From DASSQJ01 sp963773655 (GTDB taxonomy: Bacteria > Actinomycetota > Actinomycetes > Actinomycetales > Dermatophilaceae), in NCBI GenBank assembly GCA_963773655.1, contig CAVZBX010000001.1:1178001-1242000 (forward strand): a stretch of DNA of 64,000 bases, in the 5' to 3' direction. The notes under the pieces are model-generated. The model searched no databases. It worked only from the letters and a program-made list of their open reading frames with translations, and had not been told where the DNA came from. Positions within the stretch are counted from its first letter, which is position 1, and each line of letters begins with the position of its first letter. The translations under genes were made by a program, and so were the position numbers. Positions 12,311 through 20,148 of this stretch are shown in pieces.

Positions 12311-12443
12311 CCCCGACCGGGGATGCGACGTGCCCCGTGGATGCGCCTCGGCCCCGGGGGTGCGCACCGACCGGGACGGGCCCGATCGGGAGGCTTGTGG
12401 ATGACGCCCGGCGGCCCTGCGGCGTCCGTGCCATGGTCCTGAG

Positions 12444-13399
12444 GTGCTCGGTGGTGCCGCTCCAACGCCCTTCGACCCCGCTCTGCTCCGGAGCGGTCGT
12501 CAGCTGCGCGACGTGGGCATCGAGCCCGGGCGCTCGGGGTGGCACCACGTCCGCCGCGGCATGTGGGTCGACGGCGCGCTCTGGGCGTCGCTGACCCCCG
12601 AGCAGCGCCACGCCGCCCTCGTCCACGCCACCGACCTCACGTGCCGATCGCCGGGCTCCCACCTGTGGGTCCTGTCATCCGCGGCGGCCGTCTGGGGGCT
12701 ACCGCGGGTGGATGCCTGGCCCGACCACGCGACCGCCCTCGCCACGGGGCCGAGGACCCGAGGCTCCTCGGGCGTCCACATCCACGTCGGCCGGCCCACG
12801 GACGGCGAGGTGGTCGCCGGCATCAGGGTCACCGGGGTCGCGCGGACCGTCGTCGACCTGGCCCGCACCGGGTCGTTCGCCACGGCGCTCTGTGCCGCCG
12901 ACCACGCGCTGAGGCACGGCATGTGCACGAGGGCCGAGCTGTGGAGGCCGCGGACGACGTCCCCCCGCGGGTGCGGGGGCGACCTGCCGCCCGCGTCGTC
13001 ACCGAGCTGGCCGATGCGCGCTCGATGTCCGCGGGCGAGAGCCTCTCGCGGGCGGTGATGTTCCGGCGCGGGGTGCCGCGCCCGGACCTGCAGGTGGAGG
13101 TCGTGGACGAGGACGGCCTCGTGGGCTTCACGGACTTCGGCTGGCCCGGCGTCTACGGGGAGTTCGACGGCCGGGTGAAGTACGGCGTGCCGGAGGACGC
13201 CGACCCCGAGCTGGCCTCGGCGGTGCTCTGGCGGGAGAAGGTGCGCGAGGACCGGTTGCGCCGCCAGCGGAGAGTCGCCCGATGGGTCTGGGCCGACGCA
13301 CGGGACGAGCACCGGATGCTCGGCATCCTCGCCGAGCAGGGTGTGCGCCCGGACCCGAGGAGCGCGTGGCTGGACGACCCCCGACGTCTTGGCTCGTGA
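12444..13399 (+). CDS. AbiEi-antitoxin-like / DUF559-like protein (one frameshift)
   Basis: About 318 aa after one repair: near 12938 the codons for RAELVEAADDV lack one base, moving the C-terminal third into another frame that stops at 13399. The N-terminus (GRSGWHHVRRGMWVDGALW) resembles the winged-helix domain of AbiEi-type antitoxins. The middle has VTGVARTVVDLART. The C-terminus (RSMSAGESLSR, PRPDLQVEVVDEDG, VGFTDFGWP, YGEFDGRVKYG, LWREKVREDRLRR) has the D...ExDG...K pattern of DUF559/Vsr-like nuclease folds. Such proteins are widespread orphans in actinobacteria; no toxin partner is adjacent. The gene sits between two oppositely oriented repeats and interrupts the usual aroB-efp neighbourhood. 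Confidence 0.7.
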
Positions 13400-13410
13400 C
13401 CCGAGCCGTG

Positions 13411-13694
13411 GGCTCTGGTCCGTCTCGCCGGGTGGCGGTGCTGCTGCAGCAGGAGCCGCGGGAGCGCCGGCCGGGGGAGCGACCAGAGCCGGCGGGAGCG
13501 ACCAGAGCCGGCGGGAGCGGCCAGAGCCGGCGGGAGCGACCAGAGCCGGCGGGAGCGGCAACGGCGACGCCGAGCCGGCGGGAGCGACCAGAGCCGGCGG
13601 GAGCGACCAGAGCCGGCGGGAGCGACCAGAGCCGGCGGGAGCGGCCAGAGCCGGCGGGAGCGGCCAGAGCCGGCGGGAGCGGCCAGAGGCTGCG
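13411..13694. repeat. Palindromic/tandem intergenic repeat, copy 2
   Basis: Begins 12 bp after the preceding stop with the arm GGCTCTGGTC, then a central GGGTGGCGGTGCTGCTGCAG segment. From 13476 about ten 19-bp units of the form GGAGCGACCAGAGCCGGCG follow: four, one interrupted unit (13552-13580), then six, the last degenerate. Some units carry GGCC for GACC. The array is the inverse complement of the copy 1 units. It encodes a spurious Ala/Gly/Arg repeat ORF on either strand, not a protein. Confidence 0.88.
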
Positions 13695-13752
13695 GCTCGG
13701 GTCGGCGGCGGCGGGGCCTCCTCGCGTGGTCGGGGGAGCGGCGTCGCGGCGG

Positions 13753-13758
13753 TACGAT
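13753..13758 (+). promoter_or_regulatory. Putative -10 element of the efp-nusB unit
   Basis: TACGAT, 80 bp before the efp start and just past the repeat array; no convincing -35. A transcript starting near 13765 would carry a leader of about 70 nt with GAAGGA ahead of the GTG. Confidence 0.35.
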
Positions 13759-13837
13759 GGCGGCATCCCCGACCCCCTTCGCGGGGGTGACGCGCGCCCG
13801 CACGGCGGGCCCCGAGACCTGAAGGAACACCGAGAAC

Positions 13838-14398
13838 GTGGCGACGACCAACGACCTGAAGAACGGCCTGGTGCTCAACATCGAGGGCCAGCTGTGGACC
13901 GTCGTGGAGTTCCAGCACGTCAAGCCCGGCAAGGGCCCGGCCTTCGTGCGCACCAAGCTGAAGAACGTCATGAGCGGCAAGGTCGTCGACAAGACCTTCA
14001 ACGCCGGCGTCAAGGTGGAGACGGCCAACGTCGACAAGCGGACGATGCAGTACCTCTACAACGACGGCACGGACTACGTCTTCATGGACCCCGACACCTA
14101 CGACCAGATCATGGTCACCCCGGCCACCGTGGGAGACGCCGCGAAGTTCATGGTCGAGAACCAGGACGCCGTCGTCGCCCGCCACGACGGCGAGGTCCTC
14201 TACATCGAGCTGCCCGCCTCCGTCGTCCTCGAGATCACCTACACCGAGCCCGGCCTGCAGGGCGACCGTTCCACCGGCGGCTCCAAGCCGGCGACGCTCG
14301 AGACCGGCGCCGAGATCCAGGTGCCGCTGTTCCTCGAGCAGGGCACGAAGATCAAGGTCGACACCCGCGACGGCTCCTACCTCGGCCGGGCCAACTGA
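13838..14398 (+). CDS. efp: Elongation factor P
   Basis: 186 aa, full length. Binds the ribosome between P and E sites and relieves stalling at polyproline. The GTG start is preceded by GAAGGAACACCGAGAAC. Domain I opens MATTNDLKNGLVLNIEGQLW, with the loop GKGPAFVRTKLKN carrying the tip residue region (PGKGPAF), where the modifiable Lys or Arg of other phyla would lie. Domains II/III show YLYNDGTDYVFMDPDTYDQ and the end IKVDTRDGSYLGRAN. It is followed after 3 bp by nusB, the usual actinobacterial pair. Confidence 0.98.
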   Translation: MATTNDLKNGLVLNIEGQLWTVVEFQHVKPGKGPAFVRTKLKNVMSGKVVDKTFNAGVKVETANVDKRTMQYLYNDGTDYVFMDPDTYDQIMVTPATVGDAAKFMVENQDAVVARHDGEVLYIELPASVVLEITYTEPGLQGDRSTGGSKPATLETGAEIQVPLFLEQGTKIKVDTRDGSYLGRAN

Positions 14399-14401
14399 CC
14401 C

Positions 14402-14815
14402 GTGGGTGCCCGCACCAAGGCCCGCAAGCGCGCCCTCGACCTCCTGTTCGAGGCCGAGCAGCGGGGCGTCGCACCCGCGGACCTGCTGCGTGAGCGGCTC
14501 GCCGCCCCGGTCACCGAGCACCCGCTCCCCGAGCTCACGGTGACGCTCGTCAGCGGGGTCGTCGAGCGTGGGGCCCAGCTCGACGAGCTGATCACCACCT
14601 ACGCCCAAGGGTGGACCCTGCAGCGGATGCCGGCCGTCGACCGGTCGATCCTGCGGCTCGGCGCCTACGAGGTGCTCTTCTCGGAGGACGTGCCGGAGCC
14701 GGTCGCGATCAGCGAGTGGGTCGGCCTGGCCACCGAGCTGTCGACCGACGACAGCCCGCGCTTCGTCAACGGCCTGCTCGCCCGGCTCGCCGAGGTCAAG
14801 CCGACCCTCGCCTGA
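14402..14815 (+). CDS. nusB: Transcription antitermination protein NusB
   Basis: 137 aa. The all-helical NusB binds boxA RNA with NusE (S10) in rRNA antitermination. The GTG start gives MGARTKARKRALDLLFEAEQ, the family opening. The conserved core WTLQRMPAVDRSILRLGAYE and the end DSPRFVNGLLARLAEV are both present. Only 3 bp separate it from efp, so they are probably co-transcribed. In Streptomyces a bldD gene follows; here a convergent dodecin gene does. Confidence 0.97.
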   Translation: MGARTKARKRALDLLFEAEQRGVAPADLLRERLAAPVTEHPLPELTVTLVSGVVERGAQLDELITTYAQGWTLQRMPAVDRSILRLGAYEVLFSEDVPEPVAISEWVGLATELSTDDSPRFVNGLLARLAEVKPTLA

Positions 14816-14841
14816 CCCGACCGGCGCTCGGCCCGCCGCCG

Positions 14842-15048
14842 TCAGTCCTCGAGCCGGAATCCGATCTTCAGGCCCACCTGGTAGTGGGCGATGGCGCCGT
14901 CCTCCAGGTGCCCGCGGATCTCGGTGACCTCGAACCAGTCGAGCCCTCGCACCGTGCTGTTCGCGCGGGCGACAGCACCGCGGATGGCGTCGTCGAGCGA
15001 CGTCGTCGACGTGCCGACGACCTCGGTGATGCCGTAGGTGTGCGCCAT
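14842..15048 (-). CDS. Dodecin
   Basis: 68 aa using the internal ATG at 15048, which gives the family start MAHTYGITEVVGTSTTSLDD; an upstream in-frame ATG would add MTKGST. Conserved core DWFEVTEIRGHLEDGAIAHY followed by QVGLKIGFRLED. Dodecins form dodecamers that store riboflavin/FMN or, in mycobacteria, FMN and coenzyme A. The aromatic Trp of the flavin-stacking position (DWFEV) is present. Convergent with nusB. There is a possible physiological link to the riboflavin transporter at 48.9 kb, which is inference. Confidence 0.93.
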   Translation of the reverse strand: MAHTYGITEVVGTSTTSLDDAIRGAVARANSTVRGLDWFEVTEIRGHLEDGAIAHYQVGLKIGFRLED

Positions 15049-15129
15049 GGTGGACCCCTTCGTCATCGGGCCGCCCGGCGACGACCCCGTCCACCGATCA
15101 TCGCGGGGTCGTCGCTCAGGCGAAAGGGG

Positions 15130-15297
15130 TCAGGCGTTGGCGAAGGCCACCTCCGGCCAGGCCGCCGTCGCCAGCCAGCGGCGCCGCGCCTCCACCTCCG
15201 TCGCCTTCGCGGGCATTTCGCCGCCGGCCCCCTCCGCGGCGTCGGGCTCGGCGCACGGCGCAGCACCGTGGGCGGATGTCGTGGGTGTCGGGTGCAC
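15130..15297 (-). CDS. Putative 55-aa small protein
   Basis: A GTG on the minus strand at 15297-15295 is preceded by GAGGAGG six nt upstream, a strong Shine-Dalgarno sequence. The frame gives 55 residues of ordinary composition: a Thr/Pro/Ala N-terminus with one Cys, then an acidic stretch (EPDAAEGAGGE), then KATEVEARRRWLATAAWPEV and the end AFANA. It looks more protein-like than the Arg-rich shadow ORFs around it. Not recognised; perhaps a regulatory or ribosomal-type microprotein. The remainder of 15049-15482 shows only an AT-richer stretch near 15327-15390 containing TTGCTTATGCAA, possibly promoter or operator for one of the flanking genes. Confidence 0.45.
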   Translation of the reverse strand: MHPTPTTSAHGAAPCAEPDAAEGAGGEMPAKATEVEARRRWLATAAWPEVAFANA

Positions 15298-15482
15298 GAG
15301 GAGCCTCCTCGGTGTCGCGGGGACGGGAACACAACTACATCACAGACACTTTGGGGAACCATAGAGGTTGCTTATGCAATGAGACGGGCGGCGACGGCCC
15401 GGGAGCGTCGAGGGCCCTTGCCGCCGCGCCGGCAGTGGGCCACCGTGGGACCTGCAGGTCGGCGGAAAGGGGCATCATCACC

Positions 15483-15869
15483 ATGGACGAGGGCAGTGCG
15501 TTCGCACGCGCGGTGTCGGGCAAGGACCGACCGGGCGTGATCGACGTCCTCGCCGACGACGTGGACTTCCGAGCCCTCACCCCGGGCCGGGCCTGGGAGG
15601 CGAGCACGTCCGCCGCGGTCGCCGACATCCTCTTCGGATCCTGGTTCGAGCCGCAGGACGACATCGTCGGCTTGGTCGAGGTGGTCGACGGTGAGCCGGT
15701 GGAGGACACCCAGCGGGTGGCCTACCGCTTCGCTGTGCGGACGCCGGACGGCGACTTCACGGTCGAGCAGCAGGCCTACTACCGCACCGAGGAGGGGCGC
15801 ATCGTGCACCTCCGGGTGCTCTGCTCCGGGTTCCGGGAGGCCGGCGGGGTTCCGAACCTCGACGAGTGA
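15483..15869 (+). CDS. SnoaL/NTF2-like domain protein
   Basis: 128 aa, ATG after GAAAGGGGCATCATCACC. A cone-shaped NTF2-like fold is suggested by ARAVSGKDRPGVIDVLADDVDF, FGSWFEPQ, RVAYRFAVRTPDGDFTVEQQ, AYYRTEEGRIVHLRVLCSGF. Members range from polyketide cyclases and isomerases to proteins of unknown role; no catalytic residue can be assigned with confidence. No partner gene is adjacent. Its upstream region is AT-rich for this genome. Confidence 0.75.
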   Translation: MDEGSAFARAVSGKDRPGVIDVLADDVDFRALTPGRAWEASTSAAVADILFGSWFEPQDDIVGLVEVVDGEPVEDTQRVAYRFAVRTPDGDFTVEQQAYYRTEEGRIVHLRVLCSGFREAGGVPNLDE

Positions 15870-16086
15870 GCTTCGCGTGGGCCGTCGGCGGGGCGCCCGC
15901 CGCGCCGGCCGTGCACGGTGACCCCTTGGCATACCCGGGGCCCTATCGTGAGTACGAGGGGATGGAGGCGGTCTCCGGGAGCTCCGTGCGGGTTCACGAG
16001 GTCAAGACCGGGTCCCCCGGTCCACGGCAACGAGATCCGACGGTGCCAGCGCGACGGCCAGGTCCTGGCCAAGGTCGGTCGGTGAG

Positions 16087-16206
16087 GTGTCCGAGGTCGT
16101 GTGGCACGTCATCGGTCACTCCCGATACGGCAGCATGGGCGTCTCGGCCGAGCTCCTCGGCTGTCTCGAGACACACGACATCAAGGCCGTCATCCACTCG
16201 GAGTGA
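16087..16206 (+). pseudogene. Possible remnant of a small gene
   Basis: This frame reads VSEVVWHVIGHSRYGSMG followed by SAELLGCLETHDIKAVIHSE and a stop, with protein-like composition and codon use. No good start or Shine-Dalgarno sequence precedes it. Upstream, two other frames contain similarly plausible pieces (VRVHEVKTGSP near 15990 and HGNEIRRCQRDGQVLAKVGR near 16022-16083). The three could be one about 80-aa protein broken by two indels, starting near 15961. The family is not recognised. Within the 365 bp between the flanking genes I see nothing else. Confidence 0.3.
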
Positions 16207-16234
16207 GGGACGAGGTCCACGAGGAGAGGATGCG

Positions 16235-17151
16235 GTGAACGGGGACGAGCTGGGTGCGGCGCTGGAGGCAGCCCGTGAACGGTGGGAGCTCCTGACGGCC
16301 TCGAGCGGCCCCCTCGCGCACCTCCCGCAGGGCTTGAGTGGGCTGGACGAGGCGCTTCGCCGTCTGCCTCCGGCCCGTCAGGGTGCTGCGCTGCTGCCGG
16401 TGGACCCACGTCCGGTGTGGGCCGACGCGTGGATGATGCGGGGCACGGTCGCGGACGTGCCCGAGGCATGCCTCCCCGTGGCCGATGCCCTGGCCGTTCA
16501 CGGAGGCGACCTCCTCGTGGCCGGGCGTCCGTTCGGCATCTCGTGGGCGCCCGGTGCCGGTCCCTTCGAGGGACAGCCGGTCCTCTCGAACGAGCACGGA
16601 GCGCAGGTTCCGGTGGTCGGCGCGGTGTTCGGGGCGTGGGACACCATCGGACCGGGAGGTGCGCACCATGCGCTGTCCGAGGTCCTCCTCGAGGTCAGGG
16701 CGCGGCTGTTGCGCACCGACGAGGACCGGGCTCGCAGCATCATCGCCACCGGCTGTCCCTGGGAGACCTACATGCTGCGGCTGCCGCGGCGGGGGCTGTT
16801 CCGACGCCCGGTGCCGATGTCGGAGCAGGCGGCGAGGGAGGTGCTGGCGGCGCTGGCACTCGACGGCACGCTCCTCGGGGACGGTGCCGACCCGGTGACG
16901 TGGTCGGACCCGGGGGCCGGTGGTGGGTGGCCGTGGGTCGGCTGGAACGGGTACCCGGTCACGAGGGCGTCGATGCCGTGGTGGTGGTGGTCGACGGCGG
17001 TCCCGAGGACGGCCGGCTCGGCACGGACCCCGGTGACCTGGCTGCCTTCCTGGCACGAGTGCGGCGGGTCGCGAGCGACCACGGGCTGGAGCTGGACCGG
17101 CGGCTCGGTCCCGGCCGGTCGTGGGACGACGACCTCCCGCCGGTTCCCTGA
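16235..17151 (+). CDS. Uncharacterised protein (probably one frameshift)
   Basis: A GTG preceded by GAGGAGAGG opens VNGDELGAALEAARERWELL; the frame runs cleanly to about 16920. From there the plausible continuation (HEGVDAVVVVVDGGPEDG, then FLARVRRVASDHGLELD and SWDDDLPPVP) lies in another frame that stops at 17151, so one base is probably missing near 16920. About 305 aa after repair, cytoplasmic, without signal or membrane segment. Segments include LPVDPRPVWADAWMMRG and CPWETYMLRLPRRGLFRRPV. I do not recognise the family. It stands alone ahead of the pyr operon leader. Confidence 0.55.
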
Positions 17152-17205
17152 CGGCGACACCGTCCGACCCGCGGGCCGCTGTCGGCGACGGCGGCGACCA
17201 CGTCG

Positions 17206-17265
17206 TAGAGTGACCCCGCCAGACGTCCTTTAACGACCTGTCCAGTGAGGCAGGGAAGGAGGTCG
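17206..17265 (+). promoter_or_regulatory. pyr operon promoter (-10) and PyrR-binding RNA leader
   Basis: TAGAGT (17206-17211) suits a -10 with the transcript starting near 17218. The leader then reads TTTAACGACCTG, GTCCAGTGAGGC and AGGGAAGGAGG. GTCCAGTGAGGC agrees with the PyrR-binding loop (UCCNGNGAGGYU) closed by CCTG/CAGG. CGACCT (17234-17239) is complementary to AGGTCG (17260-17265), which overlaps the Shine-Dalgarno sequence of pyrR. This matches the mycobacterial arrangement, in which PyrR with UMP binds the leader and lowers translation of the operon. Confidence 0.8.
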
Positions 17266-17272
17266 CACGCGG

Positions 17273-17905
17273 ATGACGCGCGCCGACGACACGCTGCCCG
17301 CCGACCCACCCGAGGGGTCCGGTGCTCCCCGCGCCGTGATGACCGCTCCCGACATCGCCCGAGCGCTGCGGCGCATCGCGCACGAGGTGGTCGAGCACAA
17401 CAAGGGCGCCGAGGACCTGGTCGTCCTCGGCATCCCGACCCGGGGGGTCGAGCTCGCCCGGCGGCTCGCCGGCCTCCTCGGCGACCTCGAGGGGGTGGAG
17501 GTGCCCGCCGGCGAGCTCGACATCACGATGTTCCGCGACGACCTGCGCCACCAGCCCACCCGCGCGCCGATGCCCACCCGCATCCCGACCGCGGGCGTCG
17601 ACGACAGGGTCGTGGTCCTCGTCGACGACGTCCTCTACAGCGGCCGCACCATCCGGGCCGCCCTGGATGCGCTCTCCGACCTCGGCAGGCCCCGCGCGGT
17701 GCGCCTCGCCGTGCTCGTCGACCGCGGCCACCGCGAGCTGCCCATCCGCGCCGACCACGTCGGCAAGAACCTCCCCACCTCGCACACCGAGCGGGTGATG
17801 GTCCGCCTCGCCGGCGTCGACGACGTCCCCGAGGACTCGGTCTCCATCGCCGTCGGCGAGACCCGCGCGGGCAGCCCCTCGACCCCGGAAGGAGGCGTCC
17901 GGTGA
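17273..17905 (+). CDS. pyrR: Bifunctional pyr operon regulator / uracil phosphoribosyltransferase
   Basis: 210 aa. The PRPP-binding loop is DDVLYSGRT at 118-126 in the context VVVLVDDVLYSGRTIRAALD. RIAHEVVEHN, LGIPTRGVELARRL and TMFRDDL are also family motifs. PyrR binds the leader RNA of its own operon in the presence of UMP/UTP and has weak UPRTase activity. The ATG is 10 nt after GGAGG. It has a slightly longer N-terminus (about 20 residues) than Bacillus PyrR. It overlaps pyrB by 4 nt. Confidence 0.96.
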   Translation: MTRADDTLPADPPEGSGAPRAVMTAPDIARALRRIAHEVVEHNKGAEDLVVLGIPTRGVELARRLAGLLGDLEGVEVPAGELDITMFRDDLRHQPTRAPMPTRIPTAGVDDRVVVLVDDVLYSGRTIRAALDALSDLGRPRAVRLAVLVDRGHRELPIRADHVGKNLPTSHTERVMVRLAGVDDVPEDSVSIAVGETRAGSPSTPEGGVR

Positions 17906-18846
17906 AGCACCTGCTCTCCAGCGCCGACCTCAGCCGCGACGACGTGCGGATGCTGCTCGCCACCGCCGCCGAGATGCACGAGGTGCAGCGCCGCGACGTC
18001 AAGAAGCTGCCGACGCTGCGCGGCCGCACCGTCATCAACCTCTTCTTCGAGGACTCCACCCGCACCCGGAGCAGCTTCGAGATCGCGGGCAAGTGGATGA
18101 GCGCCGACACGATCAACATCACCGGCAAGGGCTCCTCGACGAGCAAGGGCGAGTCGCTGCGCGACACGGTGATGACGATCGACGCGATGTCGGTCGACTG
18201 CGTCGTCATGCGCCACATGGCCAGCGGCGCCGCCCACCAGGTGGCCCAGTGGGTCGACGCGAGCGTCGTCAACGCCGGCGACGGCACCCACGAGCACCCC
18301 ACCCAGGCGCTGCTCGACGCCTACACGATGGAGCAGCGGATCGGCAGTCTCGAGGGCCGGCACGTCGCGATCGTCGGCGACCTCACCCACAGCCGGGTGT
18401 TCCGCTCCAACGCCATCACGCTGCGGACCCTCGGCGCCGAGGTCACCTGCGTCGCCCCGCCGACGCTGATGCCCAGCGGCATCGGCCCGTGGGCCGAGGC
18501 CGACGGGCTCACCCTCACCGACGACCTCGACGAGGTCCTCGCGAGCGGACCGGACGCCGTGATGATGCTCCGGGTGCAGCGGGAGCGGATGAGCGGCGGC
18601 TTCTTCCCGACGGCGCGCGAGTACACGGTCGGCTTCGGGCTGACCCGCGACCGGCTGCGGGCGCTCGTCGACGCCAACCCCGAGGTGGTCATCTGCCACC
18701 CCGGCCCCATGAACAGGGGCCTGGAGATCAGCGCCGACGCCGCCGACGCGGCCCAGAGCCTGATCCTCGACCAGGTCTCAGCCGGGGTGGCGGTGCGGAT
18801 GGCCGTGCTCTACCACCTGCTCGCGGGCGAGGAGGTGGCGGCATGA
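17902..18846 (+). CDS. pyrB: Aspartate carbamoyltransferase catalytic subunit
   Basis: 314 aa, GTG start overlapping pyrR. Condenses carbamoyl phosphate and aspartate. The carbamoyl-phosphate loop STRTRSSFE begins at about residue 52; DTVMTIDAMSVDCVVMRH, GDGTHEHPTQALLDAYT and VMMLRVQRERM are typical. No pyrI-like regulatory subunit is present, as in other actinobacteria. It ends ATGA into pyrC. Confidence 0.97.
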   Translation: MKHLLSSADLSRDDVRMLLATAAEMHEVQRRDVKKLPTLRGRTVINLFFEDSTRTRSSFEIAGKWMSADTINITGKGSSTSKGESLRDTVMTIDAMSVDCVVMRHMASGAAHQVAQWVDASVVNAGDGTHEHPTQALLDAYTMEQRIGSLEGRHVAIVGDLTHSRVFRSNAITLRTLGAEVTCVAPPTLMPSGIGPWAEADGLTLTDDLDEVLASGPDAVMMLRVQRERMSGGFFPTAREYTVGFGLTRDRLRALVDANPEVVICHPGPMNRGLEISADAADAAQSLILDQVSAGVAVRMAVLYHLLAGEEVAA

Positions 18847-20148
18847 GCGACCTGCTGCTGACCGGCGCCACCTGGTTCGACGACGACGGCACCGAGCGGC
18901 GCGGCGACCTCGCCGTGCGCGAGGGCTACCTCACCGAGGTGGGCACCGTCGAAGACGCCTACGGCCTCGACAGACTCGACGTCGAGGGGCTCGTCGCGCT
19001 GCCCGGGTTCGTCGACCTCCACACCCACCTGCGCCAGCCCGGCCGGGAGGACGCCGAGACCGTGGCCTCGGGCTCGCGGGCGGCCGCCGTCGGGGGGTAC
19101 ACCGCGGTGCTCGCCATGGCCAACACGACCCCGGTCACCGACACCGCCGAGGCCGCCGAGCACGTCCACGCGCTCGGTCAGGCCTGCGGGCTGGTCGACG
19201 TCCAGCCGGTGGGTGCCGTCACCAAGGGGCTCGAGGGTGCCGAGCTCGCCGAGCTCGGCCTCATGCACCGCTCCCGGGCCGGGGTGCGGGTGTTCTCCGA
19301 CGACGGGCGGTGCATCGCCGACGGACGGGTGATGCGGCGGGCGCTGGAGTACGTGCGCGCCTTCGACGGCGTCATCAGCCAGCACAGCCAGGACCCCGCG
19401 CTCGCCGGCTCCAGCGCCTGCTGCCACGAGGGGGAGCTCTCCGGGCGGCTCGGCCTGCCGGGCTGGCCCGCCGGTGGCCGAGGCGAGCATCATCGCCCGC
19501 GACGTCATGCTCGCCGAGCACACCGGCGCCCGGGTGCACGTCGCCCACGTCACCACCGCCGAGGGGCTCGACGTGGTCCGGTGGGCCAAGGCCCGCGGCA
19601 TCCGGGTCACCTGCGAGGTGACCCCGCACCACCTGGCCCTCGGCACCGACCTGCTCGCCGGCTACGACCCGGTCTTCAAGGTCAACCCGCCGCTGCGGCC
19701 CGACGAGGACCGCGACGCCCTCCGCGAGGGGCTCCTCGACGGCACCGTCGACGCCGTGGCCACCGACCACGCCCCGCACGCCCGGCACGACAAGGAGCAC
19801 GCGTTCGTCGACGCCGCGTTCGGGATGCTCGGGCTGGAGACGGCGTTCTCCGTCGTCCACGACCTCCTCGTCACCGGCGGCGCACTCGGCCTCGCCGACC
19901 TGGCCCGGGTCATGTCCGTCGCGCCGGCCCGGATCGCCGGCCTGGACGGCCACGGCCGCCCGGTCGCGCCCGGCGAGCCCGCCAACCTCGTCCTCGTCGA
20001 CCCCGGCGCCACGGTCACCGTCGACCGTGACGCCTCGCAGTCGCTCGCGCGGAACAACCCCTGGCACGGGCGCACCCTCACCGGGGCCGTCCACACCACC
20101 GTCCTGCGCGGCCGCGTGACCGCGCGCGAAGGAGCACCCACCGCATGA
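18843..20148 (+). CDS. pyrC: Dihydroorotase (one frameshift)
   Basis: Cyclises N-carbamoyl-aspartate to dihydroorotate, class I enzyme of about 434 aa. Zinc ligands HTH are at 60-62 in DLHTHLRQPG; further sites are in VISQHSQDPAL, the GARVHVAHVTTAEGLD region and ATDHAPHARHDKEHAF. One extra C in the run at about 19466 (expected PGWPPVAEASIIARD) puts the second half, from 19474 on, into another frame. Sequence error is likely. It overlaps pyrB and carA by 4 nt each. Confidence 0.92.

Noticed and set aside
12444..13399. Complete type IV toxin-antitoxin module
   Set aside because: Only the AbiEi-like partner is present; no nucleotidyltransferase toxin gene lies on either side.
13476..13694. CRISPR array
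   Set aside because: Units are directly abutting with no unique spacers, and no cas genes are in the window.
13128..13790. Ala/Gly/Arg repeat proteins encoded by the 19-bp array on both strands
   Set aside because: The reading frames exist only because a 19-bp unit lacks stops; no start signal and no conserved domain.
15866..16234. Long in-frame N-terminal extension of the unknown 16.2 kb protein
   Set aside because: The upstream part of that frame is Pro/Ser/Arg-rich noise, and a strong ribosome site precedes the GTG at 16235.
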